64,000 nucleotides of DNA from Rhizobium sp. 007 (lineage in GTDB: Bacteria > Pseudomonadota > Alphaproteobacteria > Rhizobiales > Rhizobiaceae). Below the pieces are notes generated by a model, which was not told where the DNA came from, ran no database searches, and was given only the letters and a program-made list of their open reading frames with translations. This document shows positions 9,217 to 18,892 of this stretch, piece after piece. The position numbers and the translations under genes were made by a program. Numbering within the stretch: the first letter of the stretch is position 1; each line of letters begins with the position of its first letter. The DNA lies in assembly GCF_015353075.1 (NCBI RefSeq), contig NZ_CP064187.1:682001-746000 (forward strand), written 5' to 3'.

Positions 9217-9546
9217 ATGCTGACCTGCTTCATCCGCTACGAGATCGACCCGTTCAAGAAGGATGCCTTTACCGAGTATGCCCGTGCCTGGGGGCAGGCG
9301 ATACCGCGCAACGGTGCCGATCTCATCGGCTATTTCGGCCCCCACGAGGGGTCCGCGACGACCGCCTACGGCGTCTACAACATCGAAACCCTCGCCGCCT
9401 ATGAGGCCTATCGCGCCCGCCTCGCAGCCGATCCGCTCGGCCAGGAGAACTACGAATTCGCCAAACGCGGGCGCTTCATCCTGAAGGAAGACCGCATCTT
9501 CCTGAAGAACGTGTCCGTCCCTCATTCTCCGCTGGTGCTGCCATGA
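9217..9546 (+). CDS. NIPSNAP-family protein
   Basis: 109 residues from ATG 9217, with AAAGGAGA at 9203-9210 as ribosome binding site. The sequence (MLTCFIRYEIDPFKKDAF..., later LIGYFGPHEGSATTAYGVY and AYEAYRARLAADP) matches the NIPSNAP family, a dimeric ferredoxin-like alpha/beta barrel whose members are small enzymes or ligand binders with mostly unknown substrates. Its stop overlaps the next start by four bases (ATGA), so the two are translated together. Divergent from an ArsR regulator. Confidence 0.85.
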   Translation: MLTCFIRYEIDPFKKDAFTEYARAWGQAIPRNGADLIGYFGPHEGSATTAYGVYNIETLAAYEAYRARLAADPLGQENYEFAKRGRFILKEDRIFLKNVSVPHSPLVLP

Positions 9547-9890
9547 TCGCCGTCATCTTCGAAGTCGTACCCTATATGGGCGAACGCCACAAATACCTCG
9601 ACCTCGCCGGCGACTTGCGCGCCGAACTGGAAAAGATTGACGGCTTCATTTCCATCGAACGCTTCGAGAGCCTGACGATGCGCGGCAAGCTGCTATCGCT
9701 ATCCTTCTGGCGTGACGAGGAGGCGGTCAAAGAGTGGCGCAATCTCGAAGCCCACCGCGCCGCGCAGAAGGCCGGCCGCAACGGCATCTTCGCCGACTAC
9801 CGCCTGCGCATCGGCCATGTGGTTCGAGACTACGGCATGTTCGAGCGGGGGGAAACGCCGGTCGATAGCCGGCAGGTGCATGCAGCTTAG
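9543..9890 (+). CDS. antibiotic-biosynthesis-monooxygenase-fold (ABM) protein
   Basis: 115 residues, starting within the stop of the NIPSNAP gene. The pattern MIAVIFEVVPYMGERHKYLDLAGDL, then DGFISIERFESL and SFWRDEEAVKEWRNLEAHRAAQKAGR is the ABM (Dabb-like) ferredoxin fold found in heme-degrading monooxygenases and cofactor-free quinol monooxygenases. Which chemistry applies here is not visible. With the NIPSNAP gene it forms a two-gene ArsR-controlled unit. The stop codon is immediately followed by the end of the decayed hepT on the other strand. Confidence 0.85.
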   Translation: MIAVIFEVVPYMGERHKYLDLAGDLRAELEKIDGFISIERFESLTMRGKLLSLSFWRDEEAVKEWRNLEAHRAAQKAGRNGIFADYRLRIGHVVRDYGMFERGETPVDSRQVHAA

Positions 9891-10215
9891 TCAGGCTTCA
9901 TCCACCTGCCTTTGAATGGCCGCGACAGCGATCCGGATTTCGGGACGTTCATTCACGATGACGCCCCAGATGATCCTGCCGGAAAGGCATGATACTCGTG
10001 CCTCAGCACGTTTCCGATCGCCTTGGCGCTGGGCCCGGGCAATTTCCGGCCTCGCGTTCTTGAGATCGTCCGAATGCCGCGGCTGGCTTTCGAGATGATC
10101 TCTATGGCGCGCTCCAGAGCGAGACAGGATTGTCGTTCCGGCAGTCGTCGAACGGCTTGCCGGCGATTTCCGTCTCGATGATGGCAATTGCCCGAAGAAT
10201 GTCATGGGGCGTCAT
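9891..10215 (-). pseudogene. decayed HepT-family toxin, several frameshifts
   Basis: Reading leftward from ATG 10215 gives MTPHDILRAIAIIETEIAGKPFDDC, the standard HepT (DUF86) N terminus, but the frame ends at 10102. The rest of the family sequence continues in other frames: LERAIEIISKASR near 10125-10085, then SDDLKNARPEIA, then IGNVLRHEYHAF (containing the RxxxxH-type toxin motif), then IIWGVIVNERPEIRIAVAAI to the stop at 9891. Four changes of frame are needed, so no functional toxin can be made. Intact members are ribonuclease-like toxins whose MntA partner AMPylates them. The original ATG overlapped the old mntA stop. Confidence 0.85.
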
Positions 10216-10509
10216 AAGACCTGCGAGGCGAAATTTTCGATCCTGTCCTTCGACAGGGGATGAAGGTTGTCCCGTGTCGTGAACATCGACGGGCAGATGC
10301 AGCTCGTCTTCTAGGAAGAGTTTGATGCCGATGAGGCCGAGGGCGTTGAAGCGGCTTGCCGGATCGGAGTCGATGAAGAGGTCGAGGTCACTCGCCGGGC
10401 CTGTCTCGTCACGCGCGACCGAACCGAAAAGGTAGAGCGAAGTTGCACCGAGCGCCCGGATGGCGTCGGCCCGTCGCTTCAGTCTCTCAATGGCTTCGTT
10501 TCTCTTCAC
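10212..10509 (-). pseudogene. decayed MntA-type nucleotidyltransferase antitoxin, one frameshift
   Basis: From GTG 10509 the frame reads MKRNEAIERLKRRADAIRALG and then LYLFGSVARDETGPASDLDLFID, the GSxxR...SDLDL signature of the minimal nucleotidyltransferase (MNT) antitoxins. After VDV (near 10280) an extra base shifts the frame; the other frame restores TRDNLHPLSKDRIENFASQVL and a stop at 10212-10214 that overlaps the hepT ATG as ATGA. Because of the shift the gene now reads into hepT and ends at 10102 as a 135-residue chimera. The N-terminal catalytic part is intact, but its partner is destroyed. Annotation software will probably call this a single intact nucleotidyltransferase. Confidence 0.85.
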
Positions 10510-10639
10510 GAAGGAAGTCTAGCGCGGCGGCGACTTTATTTCCGCGTCCTGCATTTATTTCCCGAAATCATCCACCGGTTCAGGCTTTGGTAACCAACTT
10601 GAGTAACCATAACGGCGAGTAAAAGCGTAATGTGTATAA

Positions 10640-11800
<1,161 letters not shown>

Positions 11801-11853
11801 TCGAGACTACCTTCTTCCGGTTTTTGTACCTCCAGTTGCGGAAGAAGGCCTAC

Positions 11854-11890
11854 GGCGCCCGGGATCAACACCCCGGGCGCCTTTCTTTTC
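11854..11890 (+). terminator. rho-independent terminator of ccrM
   Basis: Perfect 10-base stem GGCGCCCGGG (11854-11863) / CCCGGGCGCC (11872-11881) with an eight-base loop, followed by TTTCTTTTC. It lies 54 bases after the ccrM stop and before the convergent HAD gene. Confidence 0.9.
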
Positions 11891-11902
11891 AACGCCAGTC
11901 CG

Positions 11903-12520
11903 TCACCTTGCCCTTACGCCATAGTCAGCAAGATCGCTGCGCAACTGGTCGGCACCGGTGAAAAGCACGGCGTTCCATCCTGCCGCCCTTGCGCCTTCGA
12001 CATTCGCAGGCGCGTCGTCGATGAAGATCGTCGCCGCCGGCTCGAGGCCGAAGCTCCTCGTATGCGTTTCATAGATCGCGATATCCGGCTTGATTAACCC
12101 GACATCGCCGGAAACGGTGACGCCGCGCGGTTTCGTCAGGAAGGCAAAGCGCTTCTGCGCCTCGCGGAACGTATCGGATGCGAAGTTCGTCAGCATTGTG
12201 ACATCGCGGCCCTCCGCAATCAGCGCTTCCATGATCGCGACGCTGTCCTCGTAGGAATGCGGCACCATTTCGTGCCAGTACTTGCGGAAGGCGCGGATAT
12301 GCTCTTCCCGCATCGGATGGGCTTCAATCAGAAGAGCTTCGGCATCCGCCCAGGTGCGTCCGCGGTCCTGCTCGACGTTCCAATCATGGGTGCAGACATT
12401 GTCGAAAAACCACTTGCGTTCGGCCGCGTCGGGAATGAGGCGGCTGTAGGGAATATTCGGATCGTAGTGGAGAAGAACTTTGCCAATATCAAAAACGATA
12501 TGATGGATTGATGCAGTCAT
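11903..12520 (-). CDS. HAD-superfamily hydrolase, YihX-like (glucose-1-phosphatase group)
   Basis: 205 residues. Motif I is VFDIGKVLLHYD: nucleophile D11 is present but the usual second aspartate is glycine (G13), as in the YihX-like group of HAD-IA proteins and related dehalogenase-like members. Motif II is MLTNFAS, the conserved lysine is in LIKPDIAIYETH, and motif IV is IFIDDAPANVEGA. YihX itself releases phosphate from alpha-D-glucose 1-phosphate; whether this protein does so is inference. The ATG follows the second copy of a 23-base duplication of the mutY end, and AAGGGA within it serves as ribosome binding site. Confidence 0.85.
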   Translation of the reverse strand: MTASIHHIVFDIGKVLLHYDPNIPYSRLIPDAAERKWFFDNVCTHDWNVEQDRGRTWADAEALLIEAHPMREEHIRAFRKYWHEMVPHSYEDSVAIMEALIAEGRDVTMLTNFASDTFREAQKRFAFLTKPRGVTVSGDVGLIKPDIAIYETHTRSFGLEPAATIFIDDAPANVEGARAAGWNAVLFTGADQLRSDLADYGVRAR

Positions 12521-12566
12521 ATGTCATCCCTTGTGCATTGCAAATGTCATCCCTTGTGCATTGCAA
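12521..12566. repeat. 23-base perfect tandem duplication covering the mutY 3' end
   Basis: The bases 12521-12543 and 12544-12566 are identical and adjacent. On the minus strand each copy encodes the MutY tail AMHKG and its stop codon. The copy nearer the HAD gene is therefore untranslated spacer carrying the HAD gene's ribosome binding site. Looks like a recent slippage or unequal exchange. Confidence 0.95.
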
Positions 12567-13641
12567 ACACAAGAGGAATAGCCGTGGCGATTGCCTTTTT
12601 CATGATGGTCGGCAGCGCCTGCGCTTCAAGATTTGTAACCGGCTCCCACCATTTGTCATCAGTCTGAATTCGTGATGGGATCGCGGCGCGGTAGATCGAA
12701 AGCCGGAGTTCGAAATGCGTGAAGACATGGGTGACGCTGCCGCATGGTTCCCATTGTGCCGGGAAGGGCGCTGCATCCGCGGAAGTTTCCCCATCCGCGC
12801 GCGATGTCCAAGCGGTCGTCGGCACCTCCGTCATGCCGCCGAGCAGCCCGCTTGCGATCCGCCGCCGCAGGAGGATTTCGCCGTCAGCGGTCACGGCGAC
12901 GAAAGCTGCACCGCGCCGGACCGGCCTTTCCTTCTTTGCCGCCTTCACCGGAAACTGCTCGGGATCATGCAGGCGAAGCGCCTCGCACGATCCCCTGAAC
13001 GGACAGAGCGAACATGCCGGCCGTTTCGGCGTACAGATGGTTGCGCCGAGATCCATCATCGCCTGCGCGAAATCGCCGGGTCTGTCGGCTGGCGTCAAGA
13101 GCGCCACCTTCTGCTTCATCAGCGGCTTGCCGGCCGGAAGCGGAGTCGCGATCGCGTAGAGCCTGGAGATCACACGCTCGACATTGCCGTCCATGACGGC
13201 AGCCTGCCTGTTGAAAGCGATCGCCGCGACCGCCGCTGCCGTATAGTCGCCGATGCCCGGCAGCGATTTCAGGCCGTCCTCCGTGTCCGGAAAGACGCCG
13301 TCATGTTGCGTGGCGACCGCTTCTGCGCATTTCTTGAGATTGCGGGCGCGGGCGTAGTAGCCGAGCCCCGCCCAAGCTGCCATGACATCGTCGTTCGGCG
13401 CCTCGGCGAGGTCGCGAACCGTTGGCCAGCGCGCCAGGAAATTGGCAAAATAGGGCTTCACGGCCTGCACGGTCGTCTGCTGCAGCATGACTTCCGAAAG
13501 CCAGACGCGATAGGGATCGGCCCTCACGCCACGCGCCGCCATCGGCGGGGAGACGCGCCAGGGCAGGTCGCGGTGATGCCGGTCGTACCAGTCGAGAAGA
13601 GGCGTTGCGGAAGGGGCGTCGAGTGTCGTTGATGTCATCAT
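12547..13641 (-). CDS. mutY: A/G-specific adenine DNA glycosylase
   Basis: 364 residues. Removes adenine mispaired with 8-oxoguanine. The N-terminal EndoIII-like domain shows SEVMLQQTTVQAV (about 50-62), the helix-hairpin-helix LPGIGDYTAAAVAAIAF with the catalytic aspartate in VMDGNVERV, and the [4Fe-4S] loop C-x6-C-x2-C-x5-C (CTPKRPACSLCPFRGSC). The C-terminal NUDIX-like domain that recognises 8-oxoG is present (about 235-360). The start could be either of two adjacent methionine codons. It is divergent from the DUF721 gene. The 3' end has been duplicated in tandem (see repeat at 12521). Confidence 0.96.
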   Translation of the reverse strand: MMTSTTLDAPSATPLLDWYDRHHRDLPWRVSPPMAARGVRADPYRVWLSEVMLQQTTVQAVKPYFANFLARWPTVRDLAEAPNDDVMAAWAGLGYYARARNLKKCAEAVATQHDGVFPDTEDGLKSLPGIGDYTAAAVAAIAFNRQAAVMDGNVERVISRLYAIATPLPAGKPLMKQKVALLTPADRPGDFAQAMMDLGATICTPKRPACSLCPFRGSCEALRLHDPEQFPVKAAKKERPVRRGAAFVAVTADGEILLRRRIASGLLGGMTEVPTTAWTSRADGETSADAAPFPAQWEPCGSVTHVFTHFELRLSIYRAAIPSRIQTDDKWWEPVTNLEAQALPTIMKKAIATAIPLVFAMHKG

Positions 13642-13735
13642 TTGCCGCGGGACGGGGAAGTGCCCTATACTTGGCGGAGCAATGCTGCGCGATCAAGGTG
13701 GTAGCGCCGATTGGCGGCGGCATCCGAAGGTTTCG

Positions 13736-14224
13736 ATGAGTTATCCACGTAAAGCTGAAAAGCAGATATCCGAACTGGCGAACGGCCTGATCGACCCGGT
13801 GCTTGCAAAACGGGCCGGCATCAACACCGCGCTGCTTGGTTCCTGGGATGAAATTGCCGGCGAGGATTTCGCCGACTGCACACGTCCGGAAAAGATCGCC
13901 TGGGCGCGCGGCAATGAAGTCGACACCTATAAACCCGGCGTCCTGACGATTGCCTGCGAAGGCGCGCGCGCTCTGTTTTTGACGCACGCGCAGGGCGAAC
14001 TCATCCAGCGCATCAACAGCTTCTTCGGCTTTGCTGCCGTCCACCAGATCCGCATCGTCCAGAAGCCCGTTTCGCAAGCGGCAAAGCGCTCCCGCACTCC
14101 GCCGCCACTGAAGGGCGAGGCTGCCCGAAAGCTTGAAGACATGATGGAAGGCATCGAGGGCGACAAGCTGCGCGAGGCGGTGAAGCGGCTGGGCACTGCG
14201 GTGCTGGGCAAGCGGAGCAGATAA
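13736..14224 (+). CDS. DUF721 / DciA-like protein
   Basis: 162 residues from ATG 13736; GAAGG lies eight bases upstream and a longer frame starting at 13682 adds nothing family-like. The sequence MSYPRKAEKQISELANGLIDPVLAKRAG ... LLGSWDEIAGEDFADCTRPEKI ... GVLTIACEGARALFLTHAQGELIQRIN is the DUF721 fold, which resembles a KH domain and includes DciA, the replicative helicase loader/operator of most bacteria. That role is plausible here but not shown. The C-terminal tail is charged and probably disordered. Transcribed divergently from mutY. Confidence 0.85.
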   Translation: MSYPRKAEKQISELANGLIDPVLAKRAGINTALLGSWDEIAGEDFADCTRPEKIAWARGNEVDTYKPGVLTIACEGARALFLTHAQGELIQRINSFFGFAAVHQIRIVQKPVSQAAKRSRTPPPLKGEAARKLEDMMEGIEGDKLREAVKRLGTAVLGKRSR

Positions 14225-14509
14225 CGCACTTTGAAAAACCGTCTTCGTTCGCATTCTTGTATTCGAGAAACGGGTCCCCATCGCTTATAGAATTGAGAAA
14301 AGCAGCGTTCAATACTCAAGCTGTTCCATACTGGCAGAAATACGCCTGCCGCTTTTTGGCAAAACTGAAATTGCAGATGCGGCTCGCAACGTCAGCTTTC
14401 GTCCCACCAAGGTCACAATTCTTTGAAGAAAGTTGCCGAAGCGTGCCTTGTTCGCGGCCGCGTGCCGTTATATCGCACATTCAGCCGCCACTCTCGATTA
14501 GGGGAACCC

Positions 14510-15202
14510 ATGCTGATCTCTGAAATGCAACTGACGAAACGCCAGCTTCTGAGCGGCATGGCCGCCGCGACCGCGACACTTGCGGTTACCGGCACGGCAA
14601 ACGCAGCAGCCGAACTTCCGCAGCCGGCTGGTGATGTCGACATGGCGGAAGTGCTGAAGCCCGGCCCGCTGCCAGAAATGGGGCTCGGCAAAGAAGATGC
14701 GCCGGTGACCATCGTCGAATATATGTCGATGACCTGCCCGCATTGCGCCCACTTCCACAACACAACCTTCGACGAGATCAAGAAGAAATACGTGGACACC
14801 GGCAAGGCGCGTTTCATCATCCGCGAATTCCCGTTCGATCCGGCCGCTGCAGCAGCCTTCATGCTCGCTCGCTGCAACGCTTCCAAGCCGGAAGAATTGA
14901 GCACGCCGGAACAGTATTTTCCGATGGTTTCCATGCTTTTCAAGCAGCAGGAAACCTGGGCCGCCGCTGAAGATCGCCGTGCTGCACTTCTCCAGATGGC
15001 CAAACTCGCTGGATTTAGTGAGGATAGTTTTACGAAGTGCTTGACGAACCAGAAGCTTCTGGATGAAGTGAACGCCACGCGGGAAAGGGGCTCCAAGGAG
15101 TTCGGCATCGATGCCACGCCGACTTTCCTCATCAACGGGAAGCGTTATTCTGGAGACATGCCGGTTGACACCATGTCGGCCCTCATCGACAGCCTGCTTT
15201 GA
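14510..15202 (+). CDS. DsbA-family thiol:disulfide oxidoreductase, exported
   Basis: 230 residues from ATG 14510 with AGGGGA just upstream; the frame extends further 5' but without family character. The signal peptide ends near ANAAAE (about 34). The thioredoxin-like active site is C76-P-H-C79 in SMTCPHCAHFH, with the cis-proline in DATPTFLI, and the inserted helical domain is present. CPHC is the DsbA oxidase motif, so the role is disulfide formation in periplasmic proteins. The 285-base gap upstream (14225-14509) shows no other gene. smc starts 78 bases downstream. Confidence 0.9.
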   Translation: MLISEMQLTKRQLLSGMAAATATLAVTGTANAAAELPQPAGDVDMAEVLKPGPLPEMGLGKEDAPVTIVEYMSMTCPHCAHFHNTTFDEIKKKYVDTGKARFIIREFPFDPAAAAAFMLARCNASKPEELSTPEQYFPMVSMLFKQQETWAAAEDRRAALLQMAKLAGFSEDSFTKCLTNQKLLDEVNATRERGSKEFGIDATPTFLINGKRYSGDMPVDTMSALIDSLL

Positions 15203-15280
15203 TCCGAACCGTTTCAAGATGACGGTCGGCGGCGAAAGCCGTGCGCCCGTTTTTTGTTCTGCGCGCCGTGAGGGCGCCGC

Positions 15281-18200
15281 ATGAAGTTCAACAAGCTCCG
15301 CGTCATCGGCTTCAAATCCTTCGTCGAGCCGACGGAATTCATTATCGAGCGGGGCCTGACCGGCGTTGTCGGGCCGAACGGCTGCGGCAAGTCCAATCTT
15401 GTCGAGGCGCTGCGCTGGGTGATGGGCGAGAACTCGTACAAGAACATGCGCGCCTCCGGCATGGACGATGTGATCTTCTCCGGTTCGGGAAACCGCCCGG
15501 CGCGCAACACGGCCGAAGTCGCGCTCTATCTCGACAACAGCGAGCGTATGGCGCCCGCCGCGTTCAACGACAGCGACGAAATTCAGGTGACCCGCCGCAT
15601 CGAGCGCGAACAGGGTTCGATCTATCGAATCAATGGCAAGGAAAGCCGTGCCAAGGACGTGCAGCTTCTCTTCGCCGATGCCTCGACCGGCGCGCGCTCG
15701 CCGTCGATGGTCGGGCAGGGGCGTATCGGCGAGCTGATTTCGGCAAAGCCCCAGGCCCGCCGCCAGTTGCTGGAAGAGGCCGCCGGCATTTCCGGCCTGC
15801 ATTCCCGCCGTCATGAGGCCGAACTGCGGCTGCGCGCCGCCGAAGGCAACCTCGAACGCCTTGATGACGTGACCTCGCAGCTTGAAGGCCAGATCGAGAG
15901 CCTGAAGCGCCAGGCGCGTCAGGCGAACCGCTTCAAGACGCTGTCTGCCGAAATCCGTGCGCGCGAAGCCACACTTCTGCATATCCGCTGGGTGCAGGCG
16001 AAGGAGGCGGAAGCCGAGGCCGACAGCGCCCTTAACCAGGCGACCGTCGTCGTTGCGGAAAAGGCCCAGATCCAGATGGAGGCCGCAAAGGCTCAAGGGG
16101 TGGCCAGCCTGAAGCTTCCGGAGCTCCGCGAGAGCGAGGCGCGTGCCGCCGCTGCCCTCCAGCGGCTGCAGATCGCAAAGTCGCAGCTCGAGGACGACGC
16201 AAACCGCATCCTGCGCCGCCGCGACGAACTGAACCGCCGCCTGGCGCAACTCGCCGAGGACATTCAGCGCGAGGAGCGGCTGGTGTCGGACAATGCTGCG
16301 ATCCTTTCGCGGCTCGATGCCGAGGAGGCGGATATTGCGGAGATATTGGCCGATTCTGGCCGCCATGCCGACGAACTGCGCGAGGCTTTCGAAGGTGCTG
16401 CGGCAAAGCTTGCCGACAGCGAGCGCGTTTTCGCGGCGCTGACCGCCGAGCGCGCCGAAGCTGCCGCTGGACGCCATCAGCTGGAACGGGCGATCCGCGA
16501 TCTCGCAGACCGCAAGATGCGCCTCGAACGGCAGATGAACGAAGCAAACCGCGAGTTCTCCAGTGTGGTTGAAAAGATCACTGCGCTGCCCGATCCCGAT
16601 GAAAAGCGGGCAGTGGTCGAAGCTGCGGAGATGGCTGTCGCCGAGGCCGAAACGGTGATCCAGGCGGTCGAACAAGCGCTCTCCGCAGCGCGAGAGACCG
16701 AAGCGCTTTCACGCGCGCCGGTCGATCAGGCGCGCTCGAAGCTGAATGCGCTGGAAACCGAAGGCCGCACGATCTCGCGCATGCTTGCTGCGGGTGCGGC
16801 GGCAGGGCAATTCCCGCCGGTTGCCGATGAGCTCCGCGTCGATCGCGGCTTCGAAACGGCCTTGGGCGCCGCACTCGGCGACGATCTGGAATCGCCCCTT
16901 GATGCGAAGGCGCCTGCCCACTGGTCGGGAAATGGTGATGGCACTTCCGATCCCGCACTGCCGGCCGGTGTCGTGCCCTTGCTGAACCATGTCGGCGCGC
17001 CGGCTGCACTGACGCGCCGCTTGAAGCAGATTGGCCTCGTCGCCGATGGCGACGCGATGCGGTTGATGAACGACTTGAAGCCCGGCCAGCGCCTGGTGAC
17101 GAAAGATGGCGCCGTCTACCGCTGGGATGGCCATGTGACCGGCGCCGATGCGCCGAGTGCCGCCGCTTTGCGCCTTGCCCAGAAGAACCGCCTCGGCGAG
17201 CTGGAAAGCGAAGTTTCGCTCGCTCGCGATGTTCTGGCTGAAGCGGAGGAGCGGCTTGCCATGGCGAGCGAAGCCATTCGCGGCGAGGAACGCAAGCTCA
17301 ACGAAGCCCGTGACATGAGCCGCCTTTCAGCCCGTCATCTTGCCGAGGCGCGCGACGCGCTGGCTGCCGCCGAACGCGCCTCCGGCGATCTCATCCGCCG
17401 TCGCGACGTGGTTGCGGAAGCCGTCAACCAGCTCCAGTCGCAGCAGGAAGACCTCGCCGTTCAGGAAGAGACCGCGCGCATCGAGCTCGAGGATGCGCCG
17501 GATCTCACCGCACTCGACGACCGGCTGCGCATGCAGCAAGCCGAGGTCGCGACCGATCGCGGTCTTGCGGCCGAAGCGCGCGCCCGCCACGAAAGCCTGA
17601 ACCGCGAGAACGAGGCTCGCCAGCGCCGCATCATTGCGATCGGCCAGGAGCGCGAGACCTGGCGCCAGCGCGCCGCAAGCGCCGAGGATCACATCGCGAC
17701 TTTGCGCGATCGCGAGGAGGAGGCACGCGAGGAAGCGGCCGAACTCGAAATGGCGCCGGATGAATTCGAGGACAAGCGCCAAGCGCTGCTGAACGAATTG
17801 CAGAAAGCAGAAGCCGCCCGCCGTGGGGCCGGCGATCTTCTCGCTGCCGCCGAACTCGTGCAGCGCGAAGCCGATCATAAGGCCGCCACCGCGCTTTCCG
17901 AACTTGCCGAAAGCCGCGAGCGCCGGGCCCGCGCCGAAGAGCGCCTCGTCTCTGCGCGCGAGAAGCGGCAGGAGAGCGAAAGCCGAATCCGGGAAATGCT
18001 CAATGTTCCGCCACATGAGGCGTACCGTCTGACAGGCCTGCAGGCTATGCAGTCCGTTCCCGACTTGCGCGAGGTCGAGCGTGAGCTGGAGCGATTGAAG
18101 ATGGAGCGCGAGCGCCTCGGAGCCGTGAACCTCCGCGCCGAGGAAGAGCAGAAGGAACTCACCGAAAAGCTCGAGGCGCTGATCAGGGAGCGTGACGACG

Positions 18201-18742
18201 TCATCGACGCCATCCGCAAGCTACGCGGCGCGATCCAGAGCCTCAACCGCGAGGGCCGCGAACGCCTGATCGCCGCCTTCGACGTCGTCAACGGCCAGTT
18301 CCAGCGCCTCTTCACCCATCTTTTCGGTGGCGGCACGGCGGAGCTTCAGCTGATCGAATCCGATGATCCTCTTGAGGCGGGCCTCGAAATCCTCGCCCGC
18401 CCGCCCGGCAAGAAGCCGCAGACGATGACACTGCTTTCGGGCGGCGAGCAAGCGCTCACGGCCATGGCCCTGATCTTCGCCGTCTTCCTCACCAATCCGG
18501 CGCCAATCTGCGTGCTGGACGAGGTGGATGCGCCGCTGGATGATCACAATGTTGAGCGCTATTGCAATCTGATGGATGAAATGGCGGCCTCGACCGAGAC
18601 CCGATTCGTGATCATTACTCACAATCCAATCACCATGGCGCGCATGAATCGACTTTTTGGTGTAACGATGGCTGAGCAAGGTGTATCGCAGCTTGTTTCC
18701 GTCGACTTGCAAACCGCCGAACGCCTTCGCGAAACGGCCTGA
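15281..18742 (+). CDS. smc: chromosome segregation ATPase SMC
   Basis: 1153 residues, the normal length for alphaproteobacterial SMC. Walker A GPNGCGKS is at 31-38, a long coiled coil runs about 165-490, the hinge is about 500-640, the returning coiled coil about 645-985, then the ABC signature LLSGGEQALTAMAL (about 1049-1062) and Walker B CVLDEVDAPLDDHN (about 1076-1089). It organises and separates the replicated chromosome together with ScpA and ScpB, which are not in this window. The ATG is at the expected family position; GAGGGCG upstream is the likely ribosome site. Confidence 0.97.
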   Translation: MKFNKLRVIGFKSFVEPTEFIIERGLTGVVGPNGCGKSNLVEALRWVMGENSYKNMRASGMDDVIFSGSGNRPARNTAEVALYLDNSERMAPAAFNDSDEIQVTRRIEREQGSIYRINGKESRAKDVQLLFADASTGARSPSMVGQGRIGELISAKPQARRQLLEEAAGISGLHSRRHEAELRLRAAEGNLERLDDVTSQLEGQIESLKRQARQANRFKTLSAEIRAREATLLHIRWVQAKEAEAEADSALNQATVVVAEKAQIQMEAAKAQGVASLKLPELRESEARAAAALQRLQIAKSQLEDDANRILRRRDELNRRLAQLAEDIQREERLVSDNAAILSRLDAEEADIAEILADSGRHADELREAFEGAAAKLADSERVFAALTAERAEAAAGRHQLERAIRDLADRKMRLERQMNEANREFSSVVEKITALPDPDEKRAVVEAAEMAVAEAETVIQAVEQALSAARETEALSRAPVDQARSKLNALETEGRTISRMLAAGAAAGQFPPVADELRVDRGFETALGAALGDDLESPLDAKAPAHWSGNGDGTSDPALPAGVVPLLNHVGAPAALTRRLKQIGLVADGDAMRLMNDLKPGQRLVTKDGAVYRWDGHVTGADAPSAAALRLAQKNRLGELESEVSLARDVLAEAEERLAMASEAIRGEERKLNEARDMSRLSARHLAEARDALAAAERASGDLIRRRDVVAEAVNQLQSQQEDLAVQEETARIELEDAPDLTALDDRLRMQQAEVATDRGLAAEARARHESLNRENEARQRRIIAIGQERETWRQRAASAEDHIATLRDREEEAREEAAELEMAPDEFEDKRQALLNELQKAEAARRGAGDLLAAAELVQREADHKAATALSELAESRERRARAEERLVSAREKRQESESRIREMLNVPPHEAYRLTGLQAMQSVPDLREVERELERLKMERERLGAVNLRAEEEQKELTEKLEALIRERDDVIDAIRKLRGAIQSLNREGRERLIAAFDVVNGQFQRLFTHLFGGGTAELQLIESDDPLEAGLEILARPPGKKPQTMTLLSGGEQALTAMALIFAVFLTNPAPICVLDEVDAPLDDHNVERYCNLMDEMAASTETRFVIITHNPITMARMNRLFGVTMAEQGVSQLVSVDLQTAERLRETA

Positions 18743-18797
18743 AAAATAAGCACTTTCATAAATACCCAAAAAAGGTCACGTCCCAAAGGGCGCGTTA

Positions 18798-18809
18798 ACC
18801 CAATTGGGT
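18798..18809. promoter_or_regulatory. 12-base perfect palindrome in the smc-ppdK gap
   Basis: ACCCAATTGGGT is self-complementary and lies 55 bases after the smc stop. It has no loop, so it looks more like a protein binding site than a terminator. No regulator can be assigned. Confidence 0.3.
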
Positions 18810-18892
18810 GATGCTCTTTTTCCAGAATTGAATTAGAAGTTGTTTCTAGATGGCGGACCTGAGATGCGGGCTTATGCGCATGTTGGATCGAC

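Noticed and set aside
10102..10509. intact 135-residue nucleotidyltransferase
   Set aside because: The C-terminal 38 residues are the start of HepT joined by a frameshift; see the pseudogene entries.
14498..16675. 725-codon open frame on the minus strand
   Set aside because: Antisense to the dsbA-like gene and smc, both strongly supported; no family features.
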